From contig NZ_JRHO01000009.1 in NCBI RefSeq assembly GCF_000765475.1, forward strand, positions 62,001 through 126,000: a DNA stretch of 64,000 nucleotides. The letters run 5' to 3'. Shown one piece after another: positions 8,031-17,305 of the stretch. The position numbers and the translations under genes are program-made. Each line of letters starts with the position of its first letter. Within the stretch, counting starts at the first letter, position 1. The notes below the pieces were generated by a model. It made no database searches. It saw only the letters and a program-made list of their open reading frames with translations, and was not told the DNA's origin. Source of the stretch: Methanococcoides methylutens (GTDB lineage Archaea > Halobacteriota > Methanosarcinia > Methanosarcinales > Methanosarcinaceae).

Positions 8031-8090
8031 ACCTGACCATCCCCACCATCGCGATGCATTTAAAAACCAGACCTACATATTTACCCCACG

Positions 8091-8972
8091 ATGCTATCAA
8101 CTTTCAACGATGCGCTCAATTCAGACCGCTTCATTGTGACCGCAGAGGTGGCACCTCCGAAGGGCATCGATATCTCGGCGGTACTTGAGGATGCAGACCT
8201 TATCAGGGGATGGGTGGATGCTATCAATATCACGGACAACCAGCGTGCGGTAATGCGCATGAGCCCGGTAGCCGTGGGCAAATTACTGATGGATGCCGGT
8301 CTTGAGGTGGTAGTACAGTTCACCTGCCGTGATCGGAACCGTCTGGCATTGCAGTCCGATATCCTGGCGGCATCGGCCCTTGGTATCAGTAATCTCTGTG
8401 TGATGACCGGGGATTATCCCACCAAAGGCGACCATGCGGGTGCAAAGCCGGTGTATGACCTTGATTCTGTCCAGCTTCTCTCAGTTATCACCAAAATGAT
8501 GGGTGGGCATGACATGGCAGGCAATGAGCTTGCAGGTGCTCCGTCTTTTACTGTAGGTGCGGTCTCCAACACGGATGCAGCACGCAGGATGCAGATGATA
8601 AAACTTCAGAAGAAGGTCGATGCAGGTGCACAGTTCATACAGACACAGGCGGTCTATGATGTGGAAGTTTTTGGCGAGTTCATGGATTCGTTCTCTCATC
8701 CGGATGTGCCGGTAATAGCAGGGATCATCCCGCTGCGTTCAGCAGGAATGGCACGTTTCATGAATGCTAATATTCCCGGAATAAGGGTTGGTGATGAGAT
8801 GATATCCCGCATGGAAGATGCTGAGGACCCTGTTCAGGAAGGGCTTGAGATCGCTGCAGAGAGCATCCGGGAGTTGCGTAAGATGTGTAGGGGTGTCCAT
8901 CTGATGCCTATTGGTGGCAATTCCAATACATCCAAATTGCTTGAAATGGCAGGAATTTCCGCTTTACAATAA
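8091..8972 (+). CDS. Methylenetetrahydrofolate reductase-like protein
   Basis: This 293-residue protein has the MetF TIM-barrel pattern: FIVTAEVAPPKG at the N-terminus with the catalytic-type glutamate, VVQFTCRDRNRLALQSDILAA in the middle, the flavin region CVMTGDYP, and FIQTQAVYD. MetF reduces methylene-tetrahydrofolate to methyl-tetrahydrofolate using FAD. In methanogens the homologue may serve a folate or a pterin branch, so the exact substrate is open. A TATA-like GCATTTAAAA at about 8053-8062 would give a nearly leaderless message. Confidence 0.8.
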   Translation: MLSTFNDALNSDRFIVTAEVAPPKGIDISAVLEDADLIRGWVDAINITDNQRAVMRMSPVAVGKLLMDAGLEVVVQFTCRDRNRLALQSDILAASALGISNLCVMTGDYPTKGDHAGAKPVYDLDSVQLLSVITKMMGGHDMAGNELAGAPSFTVGAVSNTDAARRMQMIKLQKKVDAGAQFIQTQAVYDVEVFGEFMDSFSHPDVPVIAGIIPLRSAGMARFMNANIPGIRVGDEMISRMEDAEDPVQEGLEIAAESIRELRKMCRGVHLMPIGGNSNTSKLLEMAGISALQ

Positions 8973-8980
8973 TTTATAAA
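8973..8980 (+). promoter_or_regulatory. TATA box of thiC
   Basis: TTTATAAA is centred about 28 bases upstream of the thiC ATG at 9005, which predicts a leaderless or almost leaderless message. The spacer is therefore too short for a thiamine pyrophosphate riboswitch, which is the usual thiC control in bacteria. Confidence 0.5.
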
Positions 8981-9004
8981 AACGACATTTAAGAGTAGAA
9001 TAAC

Positions 9005-10252
9005 ATGAGATCCACACAGGTAGAATACGCAAAGAACGGCACGCTGACTCCGGAAATGGAACATGTGGCCAAAGTTGAGTCCATTGATGAGGAAACTGTA
9101 CTGGCACGGGTTGCTGATGGAAGTCTTGTTGTGATGGTTCGCGAAGGCTGTCCGCCTGTTGCGATCGGAAAAGGGGCGACCACGAAGATCAACGTTAATC
9201 TCGGAACATCTTCAGCAAGCATTGATCCCGAAGCAGAGCTGGAAAAAGTAAAGATCGCAGAGAAATACGGTGCAGACACTATCACAGATCTCTCAATGGG
9301 CGGCGATATCTCTGCCATCAGGAAGATGGTATTTGACAACACAACTCTGCCAATTACCACTGTCCCTGTCTACCAGGCAGTGGTTGAATGCGGTATGAAG
9401 GAAGCTACCGGCGATGACATGATCTCCTATCTCAGGAAGCAGGTGGATGAAGGTGTAAGTTCTGTCGTTCTTCACTCTGTGGAAAAGCAGATGCTTGAGA
9501 AATTGAAAGGCACAGGGCGTATAATGGGAATGGTCTCAAAGGGCGGTTCCTTTACCAGCGTGCTTATGCTCAAGGAAAACTGCGAGAACCCGTATCTTGA
9601 GAACTTCGATGAGGTTCTTTCAATACTGAAAAAGAACGATGTTGTTCTCTCCCTGGGGAACACCATGCGAAGTGGCTGTGTCCATGACCTTTGCGACAGT
9701 CCTCAGATGATGGAGATCAAGACGAACGCAAAGCTTGCAAAACAGGCAAATGAAGCAGGTGTGCAGGTAATAATCGAAGGCATGGGAGGCCATGTGCAGG
9801 CAAATGACATTCCTGAGCACATCAAAGCGCACCGTTCACTTTCTGAATTCCCGCTTTTCGTGGCAGGTCCGCTGCCAACGGATGTCGGTATGGGGTATGA
9901 CCACATCTCCGGTGCCGTGGGTGCAAGTATCGCCAGCGGCAACGGTGCAGATTATCTTTGCTACATCACTCCTGCTGAACATCTTTCTCTTCCAACACCT
10001 GAACAGGTCAGGGAAGGGCTCATTGCTTTCAGAATCGCAGCGCACATTGGCGATTCAATGAAATACGGTCTGGACGAGAGGGACAAGCTCCTTGCTGACA
10101 GGCGTGCGAAGTTCGACTGGGACGGGCAGATGGAGCTTGCACTTGACCCTGATAAGCCAAAGGGAATGTGCCCGCAGACAGGTCCCTGTTCCATGTGCGG
10201 TGAATACTGCGCTATCAAGATAATGTCCGATTATTTATCCGGCGGTGTATGA
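9005..10252 (+). CDS. thiC: Phosphomethylpyrimidine synthase ThiC
   Basis: This 415-residue protein carries ThiC landmarks: NVNLGTSS, DLSMGGDI, the LSLGNTMRSGC segment, VIIEGMGGHV, FVAGPLPTDV, and the C-terminal iron-sulfur motif CSMCGEYC (CxxCxxxxC, starting one Cys earlier at CPQTGPC). It converts aminoimidazole ribotide to the HMP phosphate moiety of thiamine by a radical SAM reaction. The length is that of the archaeal form, without the long bacterial N-terminal domain. The stop codon overlaps the start of the following CofE-like gene. Confidence 0.95.
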   Translation: MRSTQVEYAKNGTLTPEMEHVAKVESIDEETVLARVADGSLVVMVREGCPPVAIGKGATTKINVNLGTSSASIDPEAELEKVKIAEKYGADTITDLSMGGDISAIRKMVFDNTTLPITTVPVYQAVVECGMKEATGDDMISYLRKQVDEGVSSVVLHSVEKQMLEKLKGTGRIMGMVSKGGSFTSVLMLKENCENPYLENFDEVLSILKKNDVVLSLGNTMRSGCVHDLCDSPQMMEIKTNAKLAKQANEAGVQVIIEGMGGHVQANDIPEHIKAHRSLSEFPLFVAGPLPTDVGMGYDHISGAVGASIASGNGADYLCYITPAEHLSLPTPEQVREGLIAFRIAAHIGDSMKYGLDERDKLLADRRAKFDWDGQMELALDPDKPKGMCPQTGPCSMCGEYCAIKIMSDYLSGGV

Positions 10253-11030
10253 ATTGAGCTTTGACCTTCCTTCTATGCAGATCATTGGTGTACGCACTCC
10301 CCTGATCAAGCCCGGCGATGACATTGTGAATATGCTATGTGGATCACTCAACGAAAATGAGATCTTCCTGCGAGACGGGGATGTACTGGTGCTTGCAGAG
10401 TCTGCGGTAGCCACAGCGGAAGGAAGGATGGTGGACCTTTCCACGGTCATTCCCAGCAAAGAGGCAGAAGAACTTGCAGGCAAGTACTGTGTTGATTCCC
10501 GGGAAATGGAACTTGTTCTGTGTGAATGCGATGATATCATCGGCGGTGTTCCGGGAGCAGCCCTTACCATCACAAAGGGAACCCTCTCCCCGAATGCCGG
10601 CATCGACGGCTCCAACGCACCTGAGGGACATGTTGTGCTCCTGCCTGAGAACGCACAGAAAAGCGCAGCTAAGATCCGTGCCGGTATGGAGGAATTCTGC
10701 TGCTGTCATCTCGGAGTGATAATCGGGGACAGCCGTACACAGCCCCTGCGCCTTGGGTGCGTGGGTATGGCACTGGGCACATCAGGTATCGTTCCTGTGG
10801 AAGATGCAAGAGGTTCAAAGGACCTGTTCGGAAAACCCCTTAACATCACACGCAAGGCGGTCGCAGATAATCTGGTATCTGCTGCCCAGCTGTTGATGGG
10901 TGAAGCAGATGAATGTATTCCGTGCGTCCTGATACGTGGTGCACCTGTGAAGATGGTCAAGGGTTCTCAGGAAATGCCAATTTTCACTCCTGAGGAGTGT
11001 ATGTATTACAGCAATATAAAGCAGAAATAA
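10245..11030 (+). CDS. cofE: CofE-like coenzyme F420-0:L-glutamate ligase
   Basis: This 261-residue protein has the CofE pattern: IIGVRTPLIKPGDDI near the start, DGDVLVLAESAVATAEGR, a GVIIGDSRTQPLRLG segment and CVLIRGAPV near the end. CofE adds glutamates to F420-0 with GTP, and methanogens depend on F420. GTG 10245 overlaps thiC by 8 bases; ATG 10275 (MQIIGV) fits the usual N-terminus of the family as well. Co-location with thiC and the cysteine-rich segments (EFCCCH, ECIPC) leave room for a paralogue with a different acceptor. Confidence 0.7.
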   Translation: MYELSFDLPSMQIIGVRTPLIKPGDDIVNMLCGSLNENEIFLRDGDVLVLAESAVATAEGRMVDLSTVIPSKEAEELAGKYCVDSREMELVLCECDDIIGGVPGAALTITKGTLSPNAGIDGSNAPEGHVVLLPENAQKSAAKIRAGMEEFCCCHLGVIIGDSRTQPLRLGCVGMALGTSGIVPVEDARGSKDLFGKPLNITRKAVADNLVSAAQLLMGEADECIPCVLIRGAPVKMVKGSQEMPIFTPEECMYYSNIKQK

Positions 11031-11181
11031 GTCGCTTGGTATTAAATCTTTCATATGGGGCATTAATTAATATTCTCTTTATTTGTTGCCGTAGACCAAA
11101 ATTATTTATAGAATAACAACATGGTTTTGTGTGAAGCATACAATACCCTTTTTACTTTTACAAAACCAAAGGTGATTATCA

Positions 11182-11451
11182 ATGAGCAATGTAGTAGTAT
11201 TGGACTTTACCGCAACATGGTGCGGACCTTGCCAGATGCAGAAACCGATCCTTGAAGAGCTCGAAGGCGAGATGGGCGACAAGGTAGAATTCAAGATGGT
11301 GGATGTTGATCAGAACAATGCCCTTGCAGGCAAATACGGTATCAGTGCAGTTCCAACTCTTATCATTGAGAAGGATGGTGCTGAGGTCAAGCGTTTCACC
11401 GGTGTGACAAGCGCTGATGTACTTCGCTCAGAGCTTAACCAGCTCATCTGA
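11182..11451 (+). CDS. trxA: Thioredoxin
   Basis: This 89-residue protein has the complete thioredoxin core: TATWCGPCQMQKP with active-site Cys14 and Cys17, the cis-proline loop SAVPTLI, and the final helix. It acts as a cytoplasmic disulfide reductant. It is shorter than bacterial thioredoxin (about 105 residues), lacking the first strand, like other small archaeal thioredoxins or glutaredoxin-like proteins. TTATTTATAGAA near 11100 is a likely TATA element, giving a leader of about 55 bases. A pyrimidine-rich tract follows the stop. Confidence 0.9.
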   Translation: MSNVVVLDFTATWCGPCQMQKPILEELEGEMGDKVEFKMVDVDQNNALAGKYGISAVPTLIIEKDGAEVKRFTGVTSADVLRSELNQLI

Positions 11452-11515
11452 GCTTTTCCTTTTCTTTCATTATTTCCTCCCCCCATTTCCTTTATTTTTA
11501 TTCTTTTCAAGTTCT
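11452..11515 (+). terminator. Pyrimidine-rich termination tract after thioredoxin
   Basis: Directly after the stop codon are about 60 bases that are almost all T and C with several T runs and one CCCCCC run, and no strong hairpin. T-rich tracts of this kind end transcripts in archaea. Confidence 0.5.
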
Positions 11516-11570
11516 TCATTCTGACAACATGTAAATACCTTGATACATATCCCGTAAACTGAGGTATCAC

Positions 11571-12584
11571 TTGGACAGGCTGATAGATATGGGTGTTCTG
11601 GCATGTCGCCAGAAGAATTCGCGAGGAACTTTTAAGCCCCATCTTGCCGTAAGTTTCCGGTCAGAAGATGGGAAGGTTTGCACTTTTTCAGTTGATTCCA
11701 CACGTGTCCCGAAAAAACAACCTCAACCGGATGCTTATCTTATAACTCATGCTCATTCTGATCATCACGGGAAATCTGCCATGCTCTCTGAGCTTTCGGT
11801 CTGTGCCGATAAGACCGCCGTAGCGCTTGAGATCCGGCATGATCGTAAGTTCAAAGGCAGGACAGTTGACATGTGCGGATCCATAGAGGTCAATGGTACA
11901 ACTGTCCGGACATATCCCACAGGCCATACTGCAGGAGCGGTTGCATTTTACTGGGAAAATGATGTCGGAACGCGGATACTTGTCACAGGAGATGTGAAAG
12001 ATCCTTCCGCATTGCCCAAATGCGACCTGTTGATAACCGAAGCAAATTATGGTGACCATGATGATCCATCATGTCATTTTGAGGATGATCTGGAGGGCTT
12101 CAGGAGTGCTCTGGATTCCAGTCCACAGGTTGCCTTTGGAGCATATGCTTTTGGCAAGGCACAGCGTGCGGTGGAGCTTTTGCGTGAGATAGGGCATGAT
12201 GGTCCTATTGCCATGGAAGAAAAATCACTAATTCTTTCAAACAGGCTTCTGGATGAACCCGGAGAGCTTGTGGGATTGGGCGAGTTTGATGAGGATGTTG
12301 TTTGCATCGTCCCTCCGTGGGATCTGGGGAAGCTACCTCGTAGCATGGCTAAATATGTGATGACGGGCAGGCAGGACTATTATTACCCCTCCCTCCAGAT
12401 AAGTGACCATCTTGACGCGAACGGTCTTGTGGATATGGTCGAGAAGGTCGATCCCGAAATGACATTGGTGTACCATCCGGGCGGGGATCGCCCCGGAAAG
12501 TTTGCTTCTTACCTGAACAGTATTGGAAGGGGAGCTGTTTGCCTTGAGGATGTTGATAATATCCTTGGCAACGAAAACCTCTAA
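11571..12584 (+). CDS. Metallo-beta-lactamase fold nuclease-like protein
   Basis: This 337-residue protein has the MBL signature THAHSDHHGK (HxHxDH) near residue 60, later metal-ligand candidates PTGHTAG and VTGDVKD, and a C-terminal HPGGD. It resembles the archaeal proteins annotated as beta-lactamase-fold exonucleases involved in RNA processing, but is shorter than the KH-domain CPSF proteins. I use TTG 11571 because TGAGGT lies 7 bases upstream; ATG 11589 is the alternative. RNA or DNA could be the substrate. Confidence 0.75.
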   Translation: MDRLIDMGVLACRQKNSRGTFKPHLAVSFRSEDGKVCTFSVDSTRVPKKQPQPDAYLITHAHSDHHGKSAMLSELSVCADKTAVALEIRHDRKFKGRTVDMCGSIEVNGTTVRTYPTGHTAGAVAFYWENDVGTRILVTGDVKDPSALPKCDLLITEANYGDHDDPSCHFEDDLEGFRSALDSSPQVAFGAYAFGKAQRAVELLREIGHDGPIAMEEKSLILSNRLLDEPGELVGLGEFDEDVVCIVPPWDLGKLPRSMAKYVMTGRQDYYYPSLQISDHLDANGLVDMVEKVDPEMTLVYHPGGDRPGKFASYLNSIGRGAVCLEDVDNILGNENL

Positions 12585-12694
12585 TTTTGTGAAATTTATA
12601 AGTTGTTATGATTTTTGTGGTTCAGGAATAAACGTTTATATATGTTCTGATGTTTATAACACCCTATCATATTTATCCCAGGAGAAGAAGCCAA

Positions 12695-13084
12695 TTGAAA
12701 AAAGAAAGCAAAAAGAAGTCAGGTGGCACAAAGGATAATGCAGATCAGTCTGACGCTCCTGTCGTCTCAAAGCCTAAGATAATCAAGGAAAAGACACCTG
12801 AGGAACGTAAGGCAGCCCATGTAGAGGGTATAGTCAAGACAGCCATCGCTGCATTCATTGGTATGATCGCAGGATTTGGTGCCTTCTACAGGTTCGGTGC
12901 AGGCACTGAAACTCCCTGGTATGCGGCATTGGTCATCATTGCTGTACTGGCATATTATGCGCAGCGTGTTATCTATCCTGCTATCAAGATAGACACGAAG
13001 GAGTTCGGTCCCAAGGGCTGGTTCTACGTAGAATTCATCGTAATTGACTTCTGTCTTGTGACATGGACGCTGTTGTTGAACTGA
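12695..13084 (+). CDS. Three-helix membrane protein of unknown function
   Basis: I start this at TTG 12695 because CCAGGAGAAG ends a few bases before it; the longer frame from 12650 would include that site. The 129-residue product begins with a highly charged stretch (KKESKKKSGGTKDNADQ) and has three hydrophobic segments (about 47-65, 75-93 and 109-128). TTTATATATG at 12634-12643 is a good TATA box. It precedes abcE1 by 114 bases. I cannot assign a function. Confidence 0.7.
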   Translation: MKKESKKKSGGTKDNADQSDAPVVSKPKIIKEKTPEERKAAHVEGIVKTAIAAFIGMIAGFGAFYRFGAGTETPWYAALVIIAVLAYYAQRVIYPAIKIDTKEFGPKGWFYVEFIVIDFCLVTWTLLLN

Positions 13085-13198
13085 CACAGCCCATGATCCT
13101 GCTTTTTTTGTATTTACACAGTCATTTCAGCTCAGTTCAATTAGTTTGATTAATTTAATTAATTTATACACTTCATTAAATAAATTCAGTGATGTCCC

Positions 13199-14965
13199 AT
13201 GCGAATTGCAATATTGAACAAGGATAGATGCCAGCCAAGGCGATGCAGCCACGAATGTGAAAAATACTGTCCGAGGGTCAGGACCGGCGATGAGACCATT
13301 GTCTTTGGAGACGACGGCAAGGCCATCATCTCCGAGGAACTCTGTGTAGGTTGCGGTATCTGTATCAACAAATGTCCTTTTGATGCTATTATGATAATCG
13401 GTCTGCCTGAAGCATTGACCGAACCGACCCACAGGTATGGTCCCAATGGATTTGCCCTGTATGGACTCCCCACGCCTCAGGTAGGTAGGGTTACCGGTAT
13501 CCTCGGACCTAACGGTATCGGTAAAAGTACCTCCGTCCAGATACTTTCAGGAGCTGTTGTTCCTAATTTTGGTGGCGATAACAACGACTGGGATAAGGTT
13601 CTGGAGCACTATTCCGGGACTGCCATGCATGATTATTTCAAGGATGTCATCGATGGCAAGATCAAGGTATCCCAGAAACCACAGTATGTGGATATGATCC
13701 CGAAGGCTTTCAATGGGAAGACCCGTGATCTTCTGGAAGGTACTGATGAGCGTGGTGTACTGGATGAGCTTGTTGAAAGGCTTGATCTCGCTCCTATAAT
13801 CAACCGCAATATCGGAGACCTCAGTGGTGGTGAACTGCAGAGGGTTGCCATTGCAGCCTGTGCCGCAAGGGATGCTGACTTCTACTTCTTTGATGAGATC
13901 AGTCCATATCTGGATATCTATCAGCGTATAAATTCTTCAAAGCTTATACAGGAACTCTCAGCCGAAAAGGCAGTTCTTGTTGTGGAGCACGATCTTGCTA
14001 TACTGGATATGCTTTCGGATGTTGTTCAGGTAGCCTATGGTGTGCCTGGCGGGTACGGTGTAGTGACCCATCCGAAAGGCGTGCGTGTAGCTATCAATCA
14101 GTACCTTAAGGGTTTCCTTCCTGAAGAGAACGTCCGTATCCGTCCGGATGCTATTACTTTCGAGGTTCACCCTCCACGTGTGGAAACAGATATTGCCTCA
14201 CTTGTGGATTACAGTGCATTCTCCAAGAAATACGGTGATACTTTCTCACTGGAGACAGATGCCGGCTCCCTTAAACAGGGAGAAGTTATCGGTATCGTAG
14301 GTCCGAATGGTATTGGTAAATCCACCTTTGTCCAGATTCTTGCAGGGGAGATCGAGCCTGATGAGGGCGAGATGGACATTGATGTTTCCATCTCCTACAA
14401 GCCACAGTATATCAAAGGTGAAGACACGATGCAGGTACAGATGTTCCTGAGGAGCATTACCCGCAGGTTCGATACAAGTTACTATCAGGCAGAAGTTGTC
14501 AAGCCACTCCAGCTTGAACCTCTCTTCGAGAAAATGCTCAATGATCTCAGTGGCGGTGAGCTGCAGAGGGTAGCCATTGCTGCATGTCTCTCAAGGGATG
14601 CTGACCTGTACATCCTTGACGAGCCAAGTGCACACCTTGATGTGGAACAGCGTTCCCTTGCCACAAAGGCCATTAAGAGATTTGCTGAGAACAACGGTAA
14701 GACCGCTCTGGTTGTAGACCATGACATCTACATGATCGACATGCTCAGCGAAAGGCTGATCGTATTCGAAGGTGAGCCTGCTGTTTACGGTAAGGCACAT
14801 CGTCCATCGAGCATGCAGGATGGTATGAACAAGTTCCTTTCAGACCTTAATATTACATTCAGAAGGGATGAGGATACAGCACGTCCAAGGGTGAACAAAC
14901 AGGGTTCCCGTCTGGACAGGGAACAGAAAGCACAGGGTGAATATTACTACAGGTTGGATGAGTGA
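13199..14965 (+). CDS. abcE1: Ribosome recycling ATPase ABCE1 (Rli1)
   Basis: This 588-residue protein has the ABCE1 order: an N-terminal iron-sulfur region (MRIAILNKDRCQPRRC then CVGCGICINKCPFDAI), first ABC domain with GPNGIGKST and LSGGELQRVAIAA, a hinge, second ABC domain with another GPNGIGKST and LSGGELQRVAIAA, and the C-terminal hinge arm. It splits terminated ribosomes into subunits using ATP, together with aRF1/Pelota. The length is standard. The AT-rich repeat just upstream (TTAATTTAATTAATTTATA near 13150) likely contains its promoter. Confidence 0.97.
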   Translation: MRIAILNKDRCQPRRCSHECEKYCPRVRTGDETIVFGDDGKAIISEELCVGCGICINKCPFDAIMIIGLPEALTEPTHRYGPNGFALYGLPTPQVGRVTGILGPNGIGKSTSVQILSGAVVPNFGGDNNDWDKVLEHYSGTAMHDYFKDVIDGKIKVSQKPQYVDMIPKAFNGKTRDLLEGTDERGVLDELVERLDLAPIINRNIGDLSGGELQRVAIAACAARDADFYFFDEISPYLDIYQRINSSKLIQELSAEKAVLVVEHDLAILDMLSDVVQVAYGVPGGYGVVTHPKGVRVAINQYLKGFLPEENVRIRPDAITFEVHPPRVETDIASLVDYSAFSKKYGDTFSLETDAGSLKQGEVIGIVGPNGIGKSTFVQILAGEIEPDEGEMDIDVSISYKPQYIKGEDTMQVQMFLRSITRRFDTSYYQAEVVKPLQLEPLFEKMLNDLSGGELQRVAIAACLSRDADLYILDEPSAHLDVEQRSLATKAIKRFAENNGKTALVVDHDIYMIDMLSERLIVFEGEPAVYGKAHRPSSMQDGMNKFLSDLNITFRRDEDTARPRVNKQGSRLDREQKAQGEYYYRLDE

Positions 14966-14995
14966 AAGCTCATCCTCTTATTTTATTAAGTTTTT
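14956..14995 (+). terminator. Hairpin terminator after abcE1
   Basis: GGATGAG at 14956-14962 and CTCATCC at 14969-14975 form a perfect 7-bp stem with a 6-base loop spanning the stop codon, followed by a T-rich run. The gene on the right is on the other strand, so the region may end both transcripts. Confidence 0.55.
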
Positions 14996-15023
14996 ATTTG
15001 AGTCTTTTATTTTTATTAATTTC

Positions 15024-15308
15024 TTATTTTATCGGTCTCTTGTTCTTTGAAAGGTACCACGTAAGGAACTCTGTATAGAGTATGATCCCTATGATGGTGG
15101 ACCAGACGAACAGCAACAGGTGATAGTTGTTGATGGGCACAAGTCCTCCGGCAAGCCTTGCATGTTCATATGCCAGAAATGCGTTTGCTGTTTCAGGTAT
15201 GGCAACAATGGTGACTAAAGGAAGTAAAAGCAGGGAGATGGCTGCCATTAAAGAAGAGTAGTTGACAAGCAGATAAAGCACAATAGCGGCGAACAGTGCG
15301 AATACCAA
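15024..15308 (-). CDS. Small polytopic membrane protein, start uncertain
   Basis: The TTG start at 15308 gives 94 residues with three hydrophobic segments, but it falls inside the first helix. The frame stays open back to 15370 and reads in upstream TDIVGIGTAVL, completing that helix. GGAGGA at 15345-15350 suggests translation begins just after it, yet the only codons at a usual distance are ACG 15338 or ATT 15332. The true start may thus be non-standard. The gene follows the surface protein gene on the same strand. No family recognised. Confidence 0.55.
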   Translation of the reverse strand: MVFALFAAIVLYLLVNYSSLMAAISLLLLPLVTIVAIPETANAFLAYEHARLAGGLVPINNYHLLLFVWSTIIGIILYTEFLTWYLSKNKRPIK

Positions 15309-15404
15309 TACTGCTGTACCTATTCCAACAATGTCCGTTCCAGATCCTCCTTTAGTTTCTGATAATTTTTATGTTATGCGCTTACTGCAACCTTTTACAG
15401 CTAT

Positions 15405-17177
15405 TCAATGCGACCTGCGTATATAAAAATATGCAATAAGCGGGACTATGGAAAGTATACCTGCTATCGTGGCAAATGCGGATAACAGGAAGCTGGCATG
15501 TCCTCCTCTTGAGAGAGGTTCATTATCGTTTTTGATGTTCTCACTTTCCATGTTTATTTCAGCTGGTTCAAGTGAGTAAACATAAAGCTTCTCAACGTTC
15601 GATCTGAATGTGCCCTGAATATCATCTTCATCGGTGTAGGAAACCATTGTAGGTGGCAGGTCAATGATGCCTTCTTCCTGTGCAAGCACTTTATAGGTGA
15701 GACGTTTTTCATCTCCTGCTTCAAGTGGCCCTTCCCAGCCTTTCTCTCCGCTAATAAATTTGAATCCTGCGGGGATCTCCTCCGTAAAAGAGACTTCAAC
15801 ATCGATCAAGCCGATGTTTGTGATAGTTACTGTTACGTCGACTTCTTCTCCTGTGTAAATATCACTGAGGCTAACATCTTTTTCGACCTCGAGTAATGCT
15901 CCTTCAACATCGATGGTCACTGCAGCGCCATCCGATACAACGTCATAAGTTTCCCCTTGCGAGTACCAGCTTGCAACTGCAGGTCCCAGTTCATATGTCC
16001 CGGCGACTGTAGGCAATGCCTTGTATCGTATATTCTCTGATCTTCCGGCACCAATGAATACTGTCCAGTCCGCTGATTCAATTCCTATGGGCATGAAAGT
16101 TGAAGGTATCGGATCATGTATGTTAACTTCATGTCCAATACTTGCATTGTTGTAGACCACCATCTCGACGATGATCTTTCTTTTAGTTTTGTCCTCTTCT
16201 GTTAGAAGATGTGTATCAATTGTTTTTTCAATAGATATGTACGGTTCCACAATGGTTTGTGCTGTGGTGGAATTTTGGTAGTTGTTTCCCTTATAGGCAT
16301 AACCGTCAACGTTCACATCGATCACTATGTTCTCTTTTTCCGGTGTTTCGGGTAATGTGAGATTGACGGGTATCTTGTGAATTTTCAATGTATCAAGCAT
16401 TGCAAGCTCGTAGCTTACCGGATCAAGTTGTACGCTGCTGGAAGAGGCTGTGACGGTGATCCCCCTTGCAGGGATCGTTCCTGTGTTCTTCAGGTATATC
16501 TCAAAAGAAGCAGGCATGTTCGGGGAATATTGATCTCCAAGGGCGTTGATTTCTATTTTGAAGTCCGGTTCGCCAGGCTGGTATGGCTGTAAATTTATCT
16601 CCTTGCTGTCCCTGTCGATGTATCTGACCCTTAACAGTATTTCATCGGAATACTTTTTGTAGGCATTTGTTTCGTACTCATCAACATACGTTTTTCCATC
16701 AATTGTAACTTTTATTGTGGCAATGGTATCGCTCACATTGAGCAATTTGATGATGGCATTGTCTACCTGTGTCGTGTCTTCGACTGCGAGCTTCCGGCTC
16801 TCAGATGGTATCCAGACAAGTTCGTATTCGTGAAGGTACAGTTCGAGAGTAACCTTTGTTCTGTCAATTGAAAGTGTTCTTACCGTGAGGTCCTTGTCAT
16901 GGACGAACTCATTATTAAGCGAATCATCTGCAAAGAAGCTCTTTTGGAATTCCCCGTCAACGTATAGAAGTAATGTGGCGGAAAAACCGTCTTCCTCTTC
17001 ATTGATCTCATGGAGCTTGACGGTGTATTTCTCTGCGGATGCCCTGTCTCCTGTTGCAAGATCAAAGACCCCCTGATGCACCCAGATCTCCTCATACTGG
17101 AATTCATCTGCAGCGGAGGATATGCCTGTTAAAAAAAGGACCATCAGGATTGCAAGAGCAATACGCTTTAAATACAT
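15405..17177 (-). CDS. Large membrane-anchored surface protein with CARDB/DUF11-like domains
   Basis: I choose ATG 17177 (MYLKRIALAILMVLFLTGISSAA), a clean signal peptide; a longer frame from 17276 adds 33 residues that lie upstream of the likely transcription start. The 590-residue product has an N-terminal mixed beta region (residues 25-230), CARDB-like units (from ALGDQYSPNMPASFEIYLKNTG on), a DUF11-like unit (YTGEEVDVTVTITNIGLIDVEV), and a C-terminal membrane helix followed by RRSH. It is probably held in the cytoplasmic membrane with the bulk outside. Role unknown; BatD-like or S-layer-associated proteins share this architecture. Confidence 0.7.
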   Translation of the reverse strand: MYLKRIALAILMVLFLTGISSAADEFQYEEIWVHQGVFDLATGDRASAEKYTVKLHEINEEEDGFSATLLLYVDGEFQKSFFADDSLNNEFVHDKDLTVRTLSIDRTKVTLELYLHEYELVWIPSESRKLAVEDTTQVDNAIIKLLNVSDTIATIKVTIDGKTYVDEYETNAYKKYSDEILLRVRYIDRDSKEINLQPYQPGEPDFKIEINALGDQYSPNMPASFEIYLKNTGTIPARGITVTASSSSVQLDPVSYELAMLDTLKIHKIPVNLTLPETPEKENIVIDVNVDGYAYKGNNYQNSTTAQTIVEPYISIEKTIDTHLLTEEDKTKRKIIVEMVVYNNASIGHEVNIHDPIPSTFMPIGIESADWTVFIGAGRSENIRYKALPTVAGTYELGPAVASWYSQGETYDVVSDGAAVTIDVEGALLEVEKDVSLSDIYTGEEVDVTVTITNIGLIDVEVSFTEEIPAGFKFISGEKGWEGPLEAGDEKRLTYKVLAQEEGIIDLPPTMVSYTDEDDIQGTFRSNVEKLYVYSLEPAEINMESENIKNDNEPLSRGGHASFLLSAFATIAGILSIVPLIAYFYIRRSH

Positions 17178-17206
17178 TAGCCATTTTTTATGTGGCTCAT
17201 AGCGTT

Positions 17207-17218
17207 TAAATATACCGT
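17207..17218 (-). promoter_or_regulatory. TATA box for the surface protein gene
   Basis: On the minus strand GGTATATTTAAACG covers this position, about 35 bases before ATG 17177. It supports that start over the one at 17276, which would lie upstream of the promoter. Confidence 0.5.
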
Positions 17219-17305
17219 TCAGAGTGTCGATGGTTGCACGTCCTTTTGAGCATATACTCTCATCCTTCAACAACATTTAATTAGAGGACATTCATTACCT
17301 AAACT

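Noticed and set aside
8973-9004. Thiamine pyrophosphate riboswitch before thiC
   Set aside because: Only about 30 bases separate the TATA box from the ATG, so there is no room for a leader RNA.
13130-13190. TTAATT-rich stretch before abcE1 as a repeat array
   Set aside because: It is a short A+T-rich promoter region with slipped TTAAT units, not a spaced repeat array or CRISPR.
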